Position numbers and translations under genes: made by a program
Source of the DNA: Sulfurimonas sp.
GTDB taxonomy: Bacteria; Campylobacterota; Campylobacteria; Campylobacterales; Sulfurimonadaceae
NCBI GenBank assembly: GCA_022712845.1
Contig: JAFLJV010000015.1
Span: forward strand, 1-13,093
DNA length: 13,093 bases
Direction of reading: 5' to 3'
Shown: in pieces, positions 8,634 through 13,093 of the stretch
Numbering within the stretch: position 1 is the first letter of the stretch
How the letters are laid out: each line of letters begins with the position of its first letter
Notes under the pieces: generated by a model
What the model was told of the DNA's origin: nothing
The model's input: the letters and a program-made list of their open reading frames with translations, nothing else
The model's database searches: none

Positions 8634-9460
8634 AACTCTTTATCTCCTATCATACGAATCTCTCTTTGTGGAAAAGGTATAACTATTTTTGCTTTATTTA
8701 AAGCCTCTATAACTTCTAAATTAACTTCATATTGAACTTTAAAAAAACTATTTGTTGGAACCCAATATCTATATGCAATATTTATAGCACTATCTCCAAA
8801 ATTTTCAACACCAACTATAGGATTATTTTCATTTGAAACATCTTTAAACTCAGATAAAACATTTTGTATAATCTTTATACTATTTTTAATATCGCTACCA
8901 TATGATATACCGATACTTCCTTCAACTATACGATATAGGTATGAGTTTATTAAAACATCTCCTACCATATATTTATTTGGTATAGTTATCTGCTCTTTAT
9001 CTTCATTTATTAAAATTGTATAAGAAAGTTTAATCTCTTGTACCTCTCCATAAATATCATGAACTCTAATTGTGTCACCTATTTTAAATGGTTTAGTTGC
9101 TATCAAAACTAAACCTGCTGCAAAATTTGACACACTTCCTTGAAGAGCTAAACCAGCTGTTAAAGAGATAGCACCAATTGCCGCAATAAATGGCGCTATA
9201 GATATTCCAAGTTTACCTAGTGCTAGGATAGCCATCATTAAAACAATTAAAAATCTTATAATATTTGCTATAAAACTACTTATTGTTTCATCAATTGTAG
9301 TTTTTAAAAGTAGCTTTAAAACATATTTATGTATATATTTTGAAGCCATAATTCCAATAGCAAATATTATTATTGCACCAATAATTTGAAAACTATAGTT
9401 TGTTATAAATTCTATAACTATATTATAAAACCTACTTACCTCTTGTAACTCTTTTTCCAT
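8630..9460 (-). CDS. MscS-family small-conductance mechanosensitive channel
   Basis: This 276-residue inner-membrane channel probably opens under membrane tension to release solutes during osmotic downshift. E. coli MscS has 286 residues, so the size fits the minimal class. Three transmembrane helices are visible (about 24-44, 65-82 and 88-120). The pore helix TM3 reads IGAISLTAGLALQGSVSNFAAG with the usual Gly/Ala packing. The beta domain follows with KPFKIGDTIRV, GEVQEI and the highly conserved ITIPN (158-162). The C-terminal alpha/beta cytoplasmic domain runs to about residue 270. It lies 6 nt after a small gene and overlaps the DoxX-family gene by 4 nt, so these three form one transcript. 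I leave the symbol blank because paralogues are common. Confidence 0.93.
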   Translation of the reverse strand: MEKELQEVSRFYNIVIEFITNYSFQIIGAIIIFAIGIMASKYIHKYVLKLLLKTTIDETISSFIANIIRFLIVLMMAILALGKLGISIAPFIAAIGAISLTAGLALQGSVSNFAAGLVLIATKPFKIGDTIRVHDIYGEVQEIKLSYTILINEDKEQITIPNKYMVGDVLINSYLYRIVEGSIGISYGSDIKNSIKIIQNVLSEFKDVSNENNPIVGVENFGDSAINIAYRYWVPTNSFFKVQYEVNLEVIEALNKAKIVIPFPQREIRMIGDKEL

Positions 9461-9466
9461 ATTTAT

Positions 9467-9655
9467 TTACCTTTTTTTTCTAAATCTACAAGTTCCAACA
9501 GTAATAACTTTAGTATTTTTTATAGCTTCTTCAATGTATAAAAGTGTACCTTTAGAATCTGCATCCCCTATCTCTTCTTCAATTACTTTAAGTAAATCAA
9601 GCTCACTTGTTAATGTCCATTTTGTCTCATATAAATATTGTGTTTCTATTTTCAT
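9467..9655 (-). CDS. Small protein of unknown function (62 residues)
   Basis: I do not recognise this protein. It has no signal peptide or membrane helix. It is charged and looks alpha/beta: a strand-like start, an acidic helix (ELDLLKVIEEEIGDAD), another helix (TLLYIEEAIKN), then a strand (TKVITVGTC) ending in a basic RFRKKR tail with one cysteine. It ends 6 nt before mscS, and the AAAGG that can serve as the mscS ribosome binding site is inside its last codons. This tight coupling and normal amino-acid composition argue for a real gene. No strong Shine-Dalgarno sequence precedes its ATG, which sits just after a TATTATATA run, so a start close to the promoter or a weakly led message is possible. 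Confidence 0.6.
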   Translation of the reverse strand: MKIETQYLYETKWTLTSELDLLKVIEEEIGDADSKGTLLYIEEAIKNTKVITVGTCRFRKKR

Positions 9656-9735
9656 AAATATATAATACCAAATAATTCTTACATATATACTACTTAAGGT
9701 TAAGCAATAACTGATAACTAAATATTATAATTTCT

Positions 9736-9791
9736 GGCTTAATGAAAAATAAGATTTTTAAACTAAAAAATTTTTCATTAAGCCATTTTTT
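9736..9791 (+). other. Perfect 16-bp inverted repeat followed by T6 (terminator-like or small-RNA 3' end)
   Basis: The arms 9736-9751 and 9770-9785 are perfect reverse complements (GGCTTAATGAAAAAT core plus a closing T-A pair) around an 18-nt loop. Six T residues follow on the plus strand (9786-9791), giving the look of an intrinsic terminator. However, no plus-strand gene precedes it; its neighbours are divergent. It could end an unseen small RNA, or act as a protein-binding inverted repeat. Confidence 0.55.
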
Positions 9792-9856
9792 ACACAATAT
9801 AAACTTAAGTAATTTTAAATATATATTTTTTAAATAAATATTTTAGTTGTTTTGGG

Positions 9857-9862
9857 TATAAT
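9857..9862 (+). promoter_or_regulatory. Helicase gene promoter (-10)
   Basis: A perfect TATAAT is preceded by TTGGG and by a long T/A-rich stretch with no obvious -35. This is the usual strong-promoter look of Campylobacterota. Transcription would start near 9869, leaving a leader of about 70 nt. Confidence 0.7.
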
Positions 9863-9872
9863 TCGCAAAACA

Positions 9873-9923
9873 GTTTAGGAGCTAAGGTACTCTGCTACAA
9901 AGCAGACTTGTGTCATCTCCTAA
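9873..9923 (+). promoter_or_regulatory. Structured 5' leader of the DEAD-box helicase gene
   Basis: Two nested helices are visible. TTAGGAG (9875-9881) is an exact reverse complement of CTCCTAA (9917-9923). Inside it, TCTGCT (9891-9896) pairs with AGCAGA (9901-9906) across an ACAA loop. AAG (9884-9886) can also pair with CTT (9907-9909). The outer helix contains a Shine-Dalgarno-like AGGAG paired to CTCCT, while the functional AAGGA at 9929-9933 lies just outside. Whether the fold controls expression is inference; some helicase and cold-shock genes have regulatory leaders. Confidence 0.5.
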
Positions 9924-9938
9924 CCATGAAGGATTATG

Positions 9939-11525
9939 ATGCAAGAAAATGCACAAAACAATGAAATAAAAAATGAAGAACCTATGATTACTTTTGATGA
10001 TTTAGGTTTAAATAGAGATATGCTAAGAGCTGTTAAAGAAGCAGGCTTTACAGTACCAAGTCCCATTCAAGCAGCAGCTATCCCTGTTGTTTTAGCTGGA
10101 CGTGATATGGTTGGTCAAGCACACACTGGTACTGGTAAAACAGCAGCCTTTGGTCTTCCAGCACTAAACAATATGCAAAAAAACAACGGTGTTGAGATTT
10201 TAGTTATCACACCAACTCGTGAACTTGCTACTCAAGTTAGTGATGAGTTATACAAGTATGGTAGAGGTATTGGTGCTAGAACTACTACTGTTTATGGCGG
10301 TAGCTCATACAAAAGACAAATTGATTTAATTGAAAGAGGGGCTAGCGTAGTTGTTGCAACTCCTGGTCGTCTACTAGATATTCTTAAAAAAGATATGTTA
10401 AGTGATTTTTCACCAAGTGTAGTTGTTCTTGATGAAGCTGATGAGATGCTTGATATGGGATTTTTAGATGATATTAATGCAATATTTTCATTCCTTCCAA
10501 CTAAGCGTCAAACACTATTATTTTCAGCAACTATGCCAAAACCAATTAAACTACTTGCTGAAAGAATTTTAGAAAATCCAGAGTTTATCTCTATCACTAA
10601 AGGTGAGACTACAAATACTGATATTTCTCAAGAGTATTATGTAATTGAAGAGTCTGAGCGTGATGATGCAATTATCCGTCTTATGGACTCAGAAGATACT
10701 GATAAATGTATAGTATTTTGTAGAACTAAAAGTGAAGTTGATAGACTAAGTAATGTTTTATCAAACGCTGGTTATTTAGCAAATGGTCTTCATGGAGATA
10801 TGGAGCAGCGTCAGCGTGAAACTGTAATCAAAGGCTTTAAACAAAATTCTGTAAAAGTTCTTGTTGCTACTGATGTTGCAGCTCGTGGTATACATGTAAA
10901 CAACATCTCTCATGTTTTTAACTACCATATCCCTTTTGATCCAGAGTCTTATGTTCACCGTATTGGTAGAACTGGTCGTGCGGGAACTAAAGGTAAAGCA
11001 ATTACACTTCTAACTCCTTTAGAGTTTAAAGAACTTCAACGTATTAAAGCAAAAGTTGGGACTACTATGACTCATGCTTTTGTTCCAAGTAAAAATGATT
11101 TAAGAGCTTCTAATTTAAAAGCTATTGTTAAAAATATTGAAGATCAACATATTTATGATGAAGCTCATCAAATTCTTGATATGTTAAAAGAAGATATAGA
11201 TGAATCAACTATTATGTTTAAACTAGTTTCAATGATACTAGATAAACAAACTGTTGCTGGTCCTAACTCTATTGGTATTCCTGCTGATAAACTTGCTTCA
11301 ATTTTAGAGCGTCTTAGTAAAAGAAATGATAGCAGAGGCGGTCGTGGTGGACGCGGTGGTTACCGTGGAAATAGAAACCGTTCTGGTGGTGGCGGAAGTC
11401 GTGATAGAAATCGTTCTGGTGGAGGCGGTGGTTATCGTGGTGGTGATAAAAATCGTTCTGGTGGTAGCAGCGATAGAAATCGTTCTGGCAGTGGAGATAG
11501 AAACCGCAATAGAAACAAAGACTAA
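9939..11525 (+). CDS. ATP-dependent DEAD-box RNA helicase with Gly/Arg/Asn-rich tail (DeaD/RhlE type)
   Basis: This 528-residue helicase unwinds short RNA duplexes, with likely roles in ribosome assembly, mRNA decay or cold growth. Every core motif is present: Q motif (FDDLGLN to PIQ, about 19-44), motif I AHTGTGKT (61-68), Ia PTRELA (92-97), Ib TPGR (141-144), II DEAD (165-168), III SAT (196-198), IV IVFCRTK, V ATDVAARG (310-317) and VI HRIGRTGR (340-347). A helical region (about 385-460) leads to an unstructured tail (about 462-528) of RGG-like and NRSGG repeats, typical of RNA-binding extensions. The upper-stream ATG at 9936 is only 2 nt from AAGGA (9929-9933), whereas the ATG at 9939 has 5-nt spacing, so I use the latter. 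The gene is single, with its own promoter and a strong 3' hairpin. I leave the symbol blank because DeaD, RhlE and CshA types are hard to separate by eye. Confidence 0.95.
   Translation: MQENAQNNEIKNEEPMITFDDLGLNRDMLRAVKEAGFTVPSPIQAAAIPVVLAGRDMVGQAHTGTGKTAAFGLPALNNMQKNNGVEILVITPTRELATQVSDELYKYGRGIGARTTTVYGGSSYKRQIDLIERGASVVVATPGRLLDILKKDMLSDFSPSVVVLDEADEMLDMGFLDDINAIFSFLPTKRQTLLFSATMPKPIKLLAERILENPEFISITKGETTNTDISQEYYVIEESERDDAIIRLMDSEDTDKCIVFCRTKSEVDRLSNVLSNAGYLANGLHGDMEQRQRETVIKGFKQNSVKVLVATDVAARGIHVNNISHVFNYHIPFDPESYVHRIGRTGRAGTKGKAITLLTPLEFKELQRIKAKVGTTMTHAFVPSKNDLRASNLKAIVKNIEDQHIYDEAHQILDMLKEDIDESTIMFKLVSMILDKQTVAGPNSIGIPADKLASILERLSKRNDSRGGRGGRGGYRGNRNRSGGGGSRDRNRSGGGGGYRGGDKNRSGGSSDRNRSGSGDRNRNRNKD
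11322..11522 (+). repeat. Degenerate repeats encoding the NRSGG-rich helicase tail
   Basis: The coding sequence repeats blocks close to AATCGTTCTGGTGG, giving Asn-Arg-Ser-Gly-Gly at least four times with varied spacers (SRD, YRGGDK, SSDR, GDRNRN). The stretch is visibly richer in G than the surrounding genes because of Gly codons, and it leaves long stop-free runs in other frames on both strands. Confidence 0.8.
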
Positions 11526-11530
11526 CAATC

Positions 11531-11580
11531 ACTCTATTACATGTACAACAAAAGTTGTACATGTTTACACAAGCTAGAGT
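11531..11580 (+). terminator. 3' hairpin after the helicase gene, probable terminator
   Basis: Six nt after the helicase stop, ACATGTACAAC (11539-11549) pairs perfectly with GTTGTACATGT (11554-11564) across an AAAA loop. An outer ACTCTA (11531-11536) can pair with TAGAGT (11575-11580). Only three T residues end the inner stem, so it is not a textbook intrinsic terminator, but it sits between convergent genes and could serve both or protect the helicase mRNA 3' end. Confidence 0.55.
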
Positions 11581-11831
11581 TAAAACTTATAATTTACCAT
11601 AACTATAAATCTACTCATAATGTCACTATTTTTATAGTATTTATCATCAAGCTGTTTTAAACTATCAGCGATACCAACTTTAAATTCAACTTTTTTAAAA
11701 TCTTCATAGATTTCATCATTTAAATTATTATCTATATAGCTTACACTCAACTCTTCAGTTTTTAGAGTTTTTGTAGAAGCAACCAAACTGCTAAACATAA
11801 AAAACATTATCCCAGAGATTAATATTTTCAT
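11580..11831 (-). CDS. Small predicted secreted or outer-membrane-associated protein of unknown function (83 residues)
   Basis: I do not recognise this protein. The reading frame is open much further upstream, but I choose the ATG at 11831 because GGAGA lies 6 nt before it. From there the protein begins with a clear signal peptide: MKILISG, a hydrophobic core (IMFFMFSSLV) and a likely cleavage after VAS or nearby. The mature part of about 64 residues is charged and ends MSRFIVMVNYKF. A beta-strand-like end with terminal Phe recalls the last strand of outer-membrane beta-barrel proteins, so this could be a small surface protein or a remnant of a larger one. The ATG at 11843 is also in frame. 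It is the sole gene behind a leader of about 200 nt with a riboswitch-like fold and an SD-hiding hairpin. That context, more than the protein itself, makes it interesting. Confidence 0.55.
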   Translation of the reverse strand: MKILISGIMFFMFSSLVASTKTLKTEELSVSYIDNNLNDEIYEDFKKVEFKVGIADSLKQLDDKYYKNSDIMSRFIVMVNYKF

Positions 11832-11836
11832 TGTTT

Positions 11837-11868
11837 TCTCCATACTTATAAGTATAAAATTTAGGAGA
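11837..11868 (-). promoter_or_regulatory. Hairpin that can hide the Shine-Dalgarno site of the small secreted protein gene
   Basis: On the minus strand, TCTCC (11868-11864) is complementary to the GGAGA ribosome binding site (11841-11837). Between them lies the perfect palindrome ATACTTATAAGTAT (11842-11855), which would fold on itself and bring the two arms together. This is the layout of a translation-control expression platform. Pairing is seen in sequence; control is inferred. Confidence 0.5.
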
Positions 11869-11883
11869 TTAATGAGTATGCGA

Positions 11884-11916
11884 TATAAAAGGATGAACTC
11901 TTTTATACTTATAAAA
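11884..11916. repeat. Overlapping AT-rich inverted repeats
   Basis: TATAAAAG (11884-11891) pairs with CTTTTATA (11900-11907) across 8 nt, and TTTTATA (11901-11907) also pairs with TATAAAA (11910-11916) across 2 nt, so two hairpins are mutually exclusive. The ten-base string ATACTTATAA occurs here (11905) and again at 11842. Confidence 0.5.
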
Positions 11917-11956
11917 TAAATTTTGATAGATAAAGAAAAGGTATTATAAACACATA

Positions 11957-12024
11957 GGTAGTCTGGCAATCTATGAAAGACCCATAACTTTCCGAACTTG
12001 CTTCGCAACAAGGTTGGCTTTTTC
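11957..12024 (-). ncRNA. Candidate degenerate c-di-GMP-I (GEMM-I)-like riboswitch aptamer
   Basis: Read on the minus strand, a hairpin with stem CTTGTT/AGCAAG (12012-11997) is capped by the GNRA tetraloop GCGA, as in helix P2 of c-di-GMP-I aptamers. It is followed at the expected distance by CGGAAAG (11994-11988; family CGCAAAG), then GGGTCT (11983-11978) and GATTGCC (11971-11965), in the family order. A short stem TTATG/CATAG encloses GGTCTTT where P3 would be. Two points disagree with an intact member. The 5' AGCCAACC and 3' GACTACC strands do not pair as P1 should (family GGCAA/TTGCC), and the P3 arm is short. It could therefore be a diverged variant, a decayed riboswitch or a different structured RNA. 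It lies about 15 nt downstream of a minus-strand -10 and upstream of the small secreted gene. Confidence 0.42.
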
Positions 12025-12044
12025 TATTATTTATCAAGGTGCAT

Positions 12045-12050
12045 ATTGTA
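12045..12050 (-). promoter_or_regulatory. Promoter (-10) for the small secreted protein transcript
   Basis: On the minus strand a TACAAT, within TATGATACAATATGC, lies so that transcription would begin near 12038, just upstream of the riboswitch-like structure. No clear -35 is seen; that region is occupied by the palindrome at 12061-12074. Confidence 0.5.
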
Positions 12051-12060
12051 TCATACTTTT

Positions 12061-12074
12061 ATTTACATGTAAAT
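12061..12074. promoter_or_regulatory. Perfect 14-bp palindrome between divergent promoters, possible operator
   Basis: ATTTACATGTAAAT is a perfect palindrome located at the -35 side of both divergent promoters (minus -10 at 12050-12045, plus -10 at 12090-12095). A dimeric regulator bound here could act on both genes. The regulator is unknown. Confidence 0.45.
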
Positions 12075-12089
12075 ATAAATACAACTTGA

Positions 12090-12117
12090 TATAATTCTAG
12101 CTAATAATATATGAGGA
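12090..12117 (+). promoter_or_regulatory. Promoter and ribosome binding site for the HIT-family gene
   Basis: A perfect TATAAT (12090-12095) is followed by a leader of about 22 nt with Shine-Dalgarno GAGGA (12113-12117), 6 nt before the ATG at 12124. Confidence 0.6.
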
Positions 12118-12123
12118 TAGAAT

Positions 12124-12495
12124 ATGATTATTTATGAAGATAATGAAATTTATATAGAAAAAGAAAATAGTGAAATTCCTTGGTTAAAAATCTTCACTAA
12201 AGAGCCTTATAAGGAGTTAGGAGATACTCCAAAAAACTTACGTTTAAAACTCTGGAATATTTTTGACATAATAGAAAGTGAGATGAAAAAATATTATAAC
12301 CCAAAAAAAATAAATATGGCTTCATTTGCAAATATACTTCCAAGAGTACATATCCATATAATGGCAAGATTTAAAGATGATAGTTATTTTCCAAACCCTA
12401 TGTGGGGAGAAAAATTAAGAGAAGCAAATCTAAAATTACCAGATGAAAATGAGTTTTATAAAAGAGTTAAAGAAGCAATAGAAAAAAATCAATAA
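12124..12495 (+). CDS. HIT-family nucleotide hydrolase/transferase-like protein
   Basis: This 123-residue cytosolic protein belongs to the histidine-triad fold, whose members hydrolyse or transfer nucleotides from dinucleoside polyphosphates or nucleoside phosphoramidates. The catalytic segment is PRVHIHIMARF (73-83), followed by the clade-typical FPNPMWG (89-95). Aligned to the usual H-x-H-x-H triad, the nucleophilic middle His (H76) and the last His (H78) are present, while the first position is Arg (R74). I associate this arrangement with a bacterial subgroup that keeps the same 'PRVH.H.MARF.DD..FP.P.WG' block, so it need not mean loss of activity. The substrate is not known. The gene is single, with its own promoter and a good ribosome binding site. 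Confidence 0.85.
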   Translation: MIIYEDNEIYIEKENSEIPWLKIFTKEPYKELGDTPKNLRLKLWNIFDIIESEMKKYYNPKKINMASFANILPRVHIHIMARFKDDSYFPNPMWGEKLREANLKLPDENEFYKRVKEAIEKNQ

Positions 12496-12528
12496 TCTTA
12501 TTTATTTAATTATTTTATTTGAGTTTCC

Positions 12529-12573
12529 AAAGAATTTATAAATAATTAACTAATTTTAAAAATTCTTTATTTT
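12529..12573. terminator. AT-rich hairpin between convergent HIT and fabH genes, possible bidirectional terminator
   Basis: AAAGAATTT (12529-12537) is the exact reverse complement of AAATTCTTT (12560-12568) around a 22-nt loop, in the 118-nt gap where the two genes converge. T-rich sequence follows on the plus strand. The stem is AT-rich and the loop long, so the call is tentative. Confidence 0.35.
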
Positions 12574-12613
12574 GTCATAGTATAAATATTAAAAAGTAAA
12601 ACTATAGTAATAT

Positions 12614-13093
12614 TTATTTTAATGGTGAAAATGGGACTAGAGCTGAACCCCATGTTAGCCCTCCACCAAAAGCATCCAAAAGCATAAGCTCTCCAGATTT
12701 CAATGAACCATTTTCATAAATATCATTGATCGCCATTGGGATAGAAGCACCTGAAGTATTTCCATATTTTTGTACTGTTAAAACAACTTGCTCTTCTTTT
12801 AATTTAAGAGCATCTCCAACGGCTTTTATAATTCTATAGTTTGCTTGATGAGGAACAAAATGTTTTATCTCTGAGCTATCAATATTGTTTGTTTGTAATA
12901 TCTCAACAACATCCTTTGTTAAAGTTCTAACTGCAACTTTAAAAGTTTCATTTCCCTTCATCTGTATAAAACATGAAGCAGCTTCTTGATCTAGTGAATC
13001 ATGAACCGAACCACTTCCACCATTTGGAGTCATAAGTAAATCAGCATAAGCTCCATCAGCTCCAGTATGAATATCAATAATTGCTTCATCTTT
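12614..13093 (-). CDS. fabH: 3-oxoacyl-ACP synthase III, FabH (partial, N-terminus off the right edge)
   Basis: FabH condenses acetyl-CoA with malonyl-ACP to start fatty acid synthesis. The visible part is the last 159 residues, about half of a normal 320-330 residue protein; the frame is open to the window edge, so the true start lies outside. Two of the three catalytic residues are visible: the His in HFVPHQANYRI and the Asn in KYGNTSGASIP. The conserved C-terminal glycine block LLDAFGGGLTWGSALVPF is also present. The active-site Cys would be outside the window. The region before the His (GGSGSVHDSLDQEAASCFIQMKG) matches the usual FabH lid region with family variation. It converges with the HIT gene. 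In many bacteria fabH follows plsX, which would be off the window here. Confidence 0.95.
   Translation of the reverse strand, partial: KDEAIIDIHTGADGAYADLLMTPNGGSGSVHDSLDQEAASCFIQMKGNETFKVAVRTLTKDVVEILQTNNIDSSEIKHFVPHQANYRIIKAVGDALKLKEEQVVLTVQKYGNTSGASIPMAINDIYENGSLKSGELMLLDAFGGGLTWGSALVPFSPLK

Larger units (their letters stand above)
9656..9938. other. Divergent intergenic spacer with inverted repeat, promoter and structured leader
   Basis: This 283-nt gap separates the minus-strand small gene from the plus-strand helicase. It is very AT-rich with no convincing coding potential. It contains a perfect inverted repeat (9736-9785), a strong plus-strand promoter (9857-9862) and a GC-richer folded leader (9869-9938), each listed separately. 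Confidence 0.7.
11832..12123. other. Intergenic region between the small secreted protein and the HIT gene
   Basis: This 292-nt stretch between divergent genes holds, from left to right, an SD-hiding hairpin, a second inverted repeat (11884-11907), a riboswitch-like structure (11957-12024), a minus-strand -10, a perfect 14-bp palindrome (12061-12074) and the plus-strand HIT promoter. The minus-strand frame of the secreted protein stays open through part of it (to 12011), but that part looks like RNA structure rather than protein. Confidence 0.6.

Noticed and set aside
11304..11577. Several long open frames on both strands over the end of the helicase gene
   Set aside because: They come from the G-rich NRSGG repeat, which lacks stops in other frames; the translations are low-complexity and the true frame continues the helicase.
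11832..12011. Upstream extension of the small secreted protein frame, giving 143 residues
   Set aside because: The extension overlaps the structured RNA region, places the signal peptide in the middle of the protein, and has no good ribosome binding site, whereas GGAGA precedes the ATG at 11831.
1..13093. Mobile element, prophage or defence system
   Set aside because: No transposase, integrase, phage or defence-type domains, terminal repeats or shift in composition were seen; the genes look like ordinary chromosomal content.

Overview
The window is AT-rich and gene-dense, with short intergenic gaps and T-rich promoters whose clearest element is an extended TATAAT. The protein set (FeoAB, a small PssA-like enzyme, a very large dCache hybrid kinase, a REC-GGDEF protein, MscS, DoxX, a DEAD-box helicase with a Gly/Arg-rich tail, FabH) suits a free-living Campylobacterota (Epsilonproteobacteria) member, for example a Sulfurimonas- or Arcobacter-like bacterium. 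This assignment is an inference from composition and protein style. I see no tRNA, rRNA, transposon, prophage or CRISPR array.

Layout. (1) 1-1625, minus strand: feoA-feoB ferrous iron uptake, with feoB running off the left edge and a near-consensus Fur box over the promoter. (2) 1758-2315, plus strand: a CDP-alcohol phosphatidyltransferase, probably PssA, ending 2 bp from the next gene. (3) 2318-8189, minus strand: a tight three-gene signalling unit read in the order periplasmic substrate-binding protein, 1294-residue hybrid histidine kinase, response-regulator diguanylate cyclase. No ABC permease or ATPase lies beside the binding protein, so it may serve as a ligand sensor for the kinase, with c-di-GMP as output. 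(4) 8253-9655, minus strand: a small unknown protein, an MscS-type channel and a DoxX-family membrane protein, apparently co-transcribed. (5) 9656-9935: a divergent spacer with a perfect 16-bp inverted repeat, a strong promoter and a folded 5' leader for the helicase. (6) 9939-11525, plus strand: a DEAD-box RNA helicase with an NRSGG-repeat tail, followed by a strong 3' hairpin. (7) 11580-12050, minus strand: a small secreted protein of unknown function behind a long leader. The leader holds a structure resembling a degenerate c-di-GMP-I (GEMM-I) aptamer and a hairpin that can hide its Shine-Dalgarno sequence. (8) 12124-12495, plus strand: a HIT-family protein. (9) 12614-13093, minus strand: the C-terminal half of FabH, running off the right edge.

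The most notable points are the binding protein-kinase-cyclase unit and the possible c-di-GMP-responsive leader about 9 kb away. Together they raise the possibility of c-di-GMP being made and read in the same neighbourhood, but the RNA call is made by eye and needs a covariance-model search.
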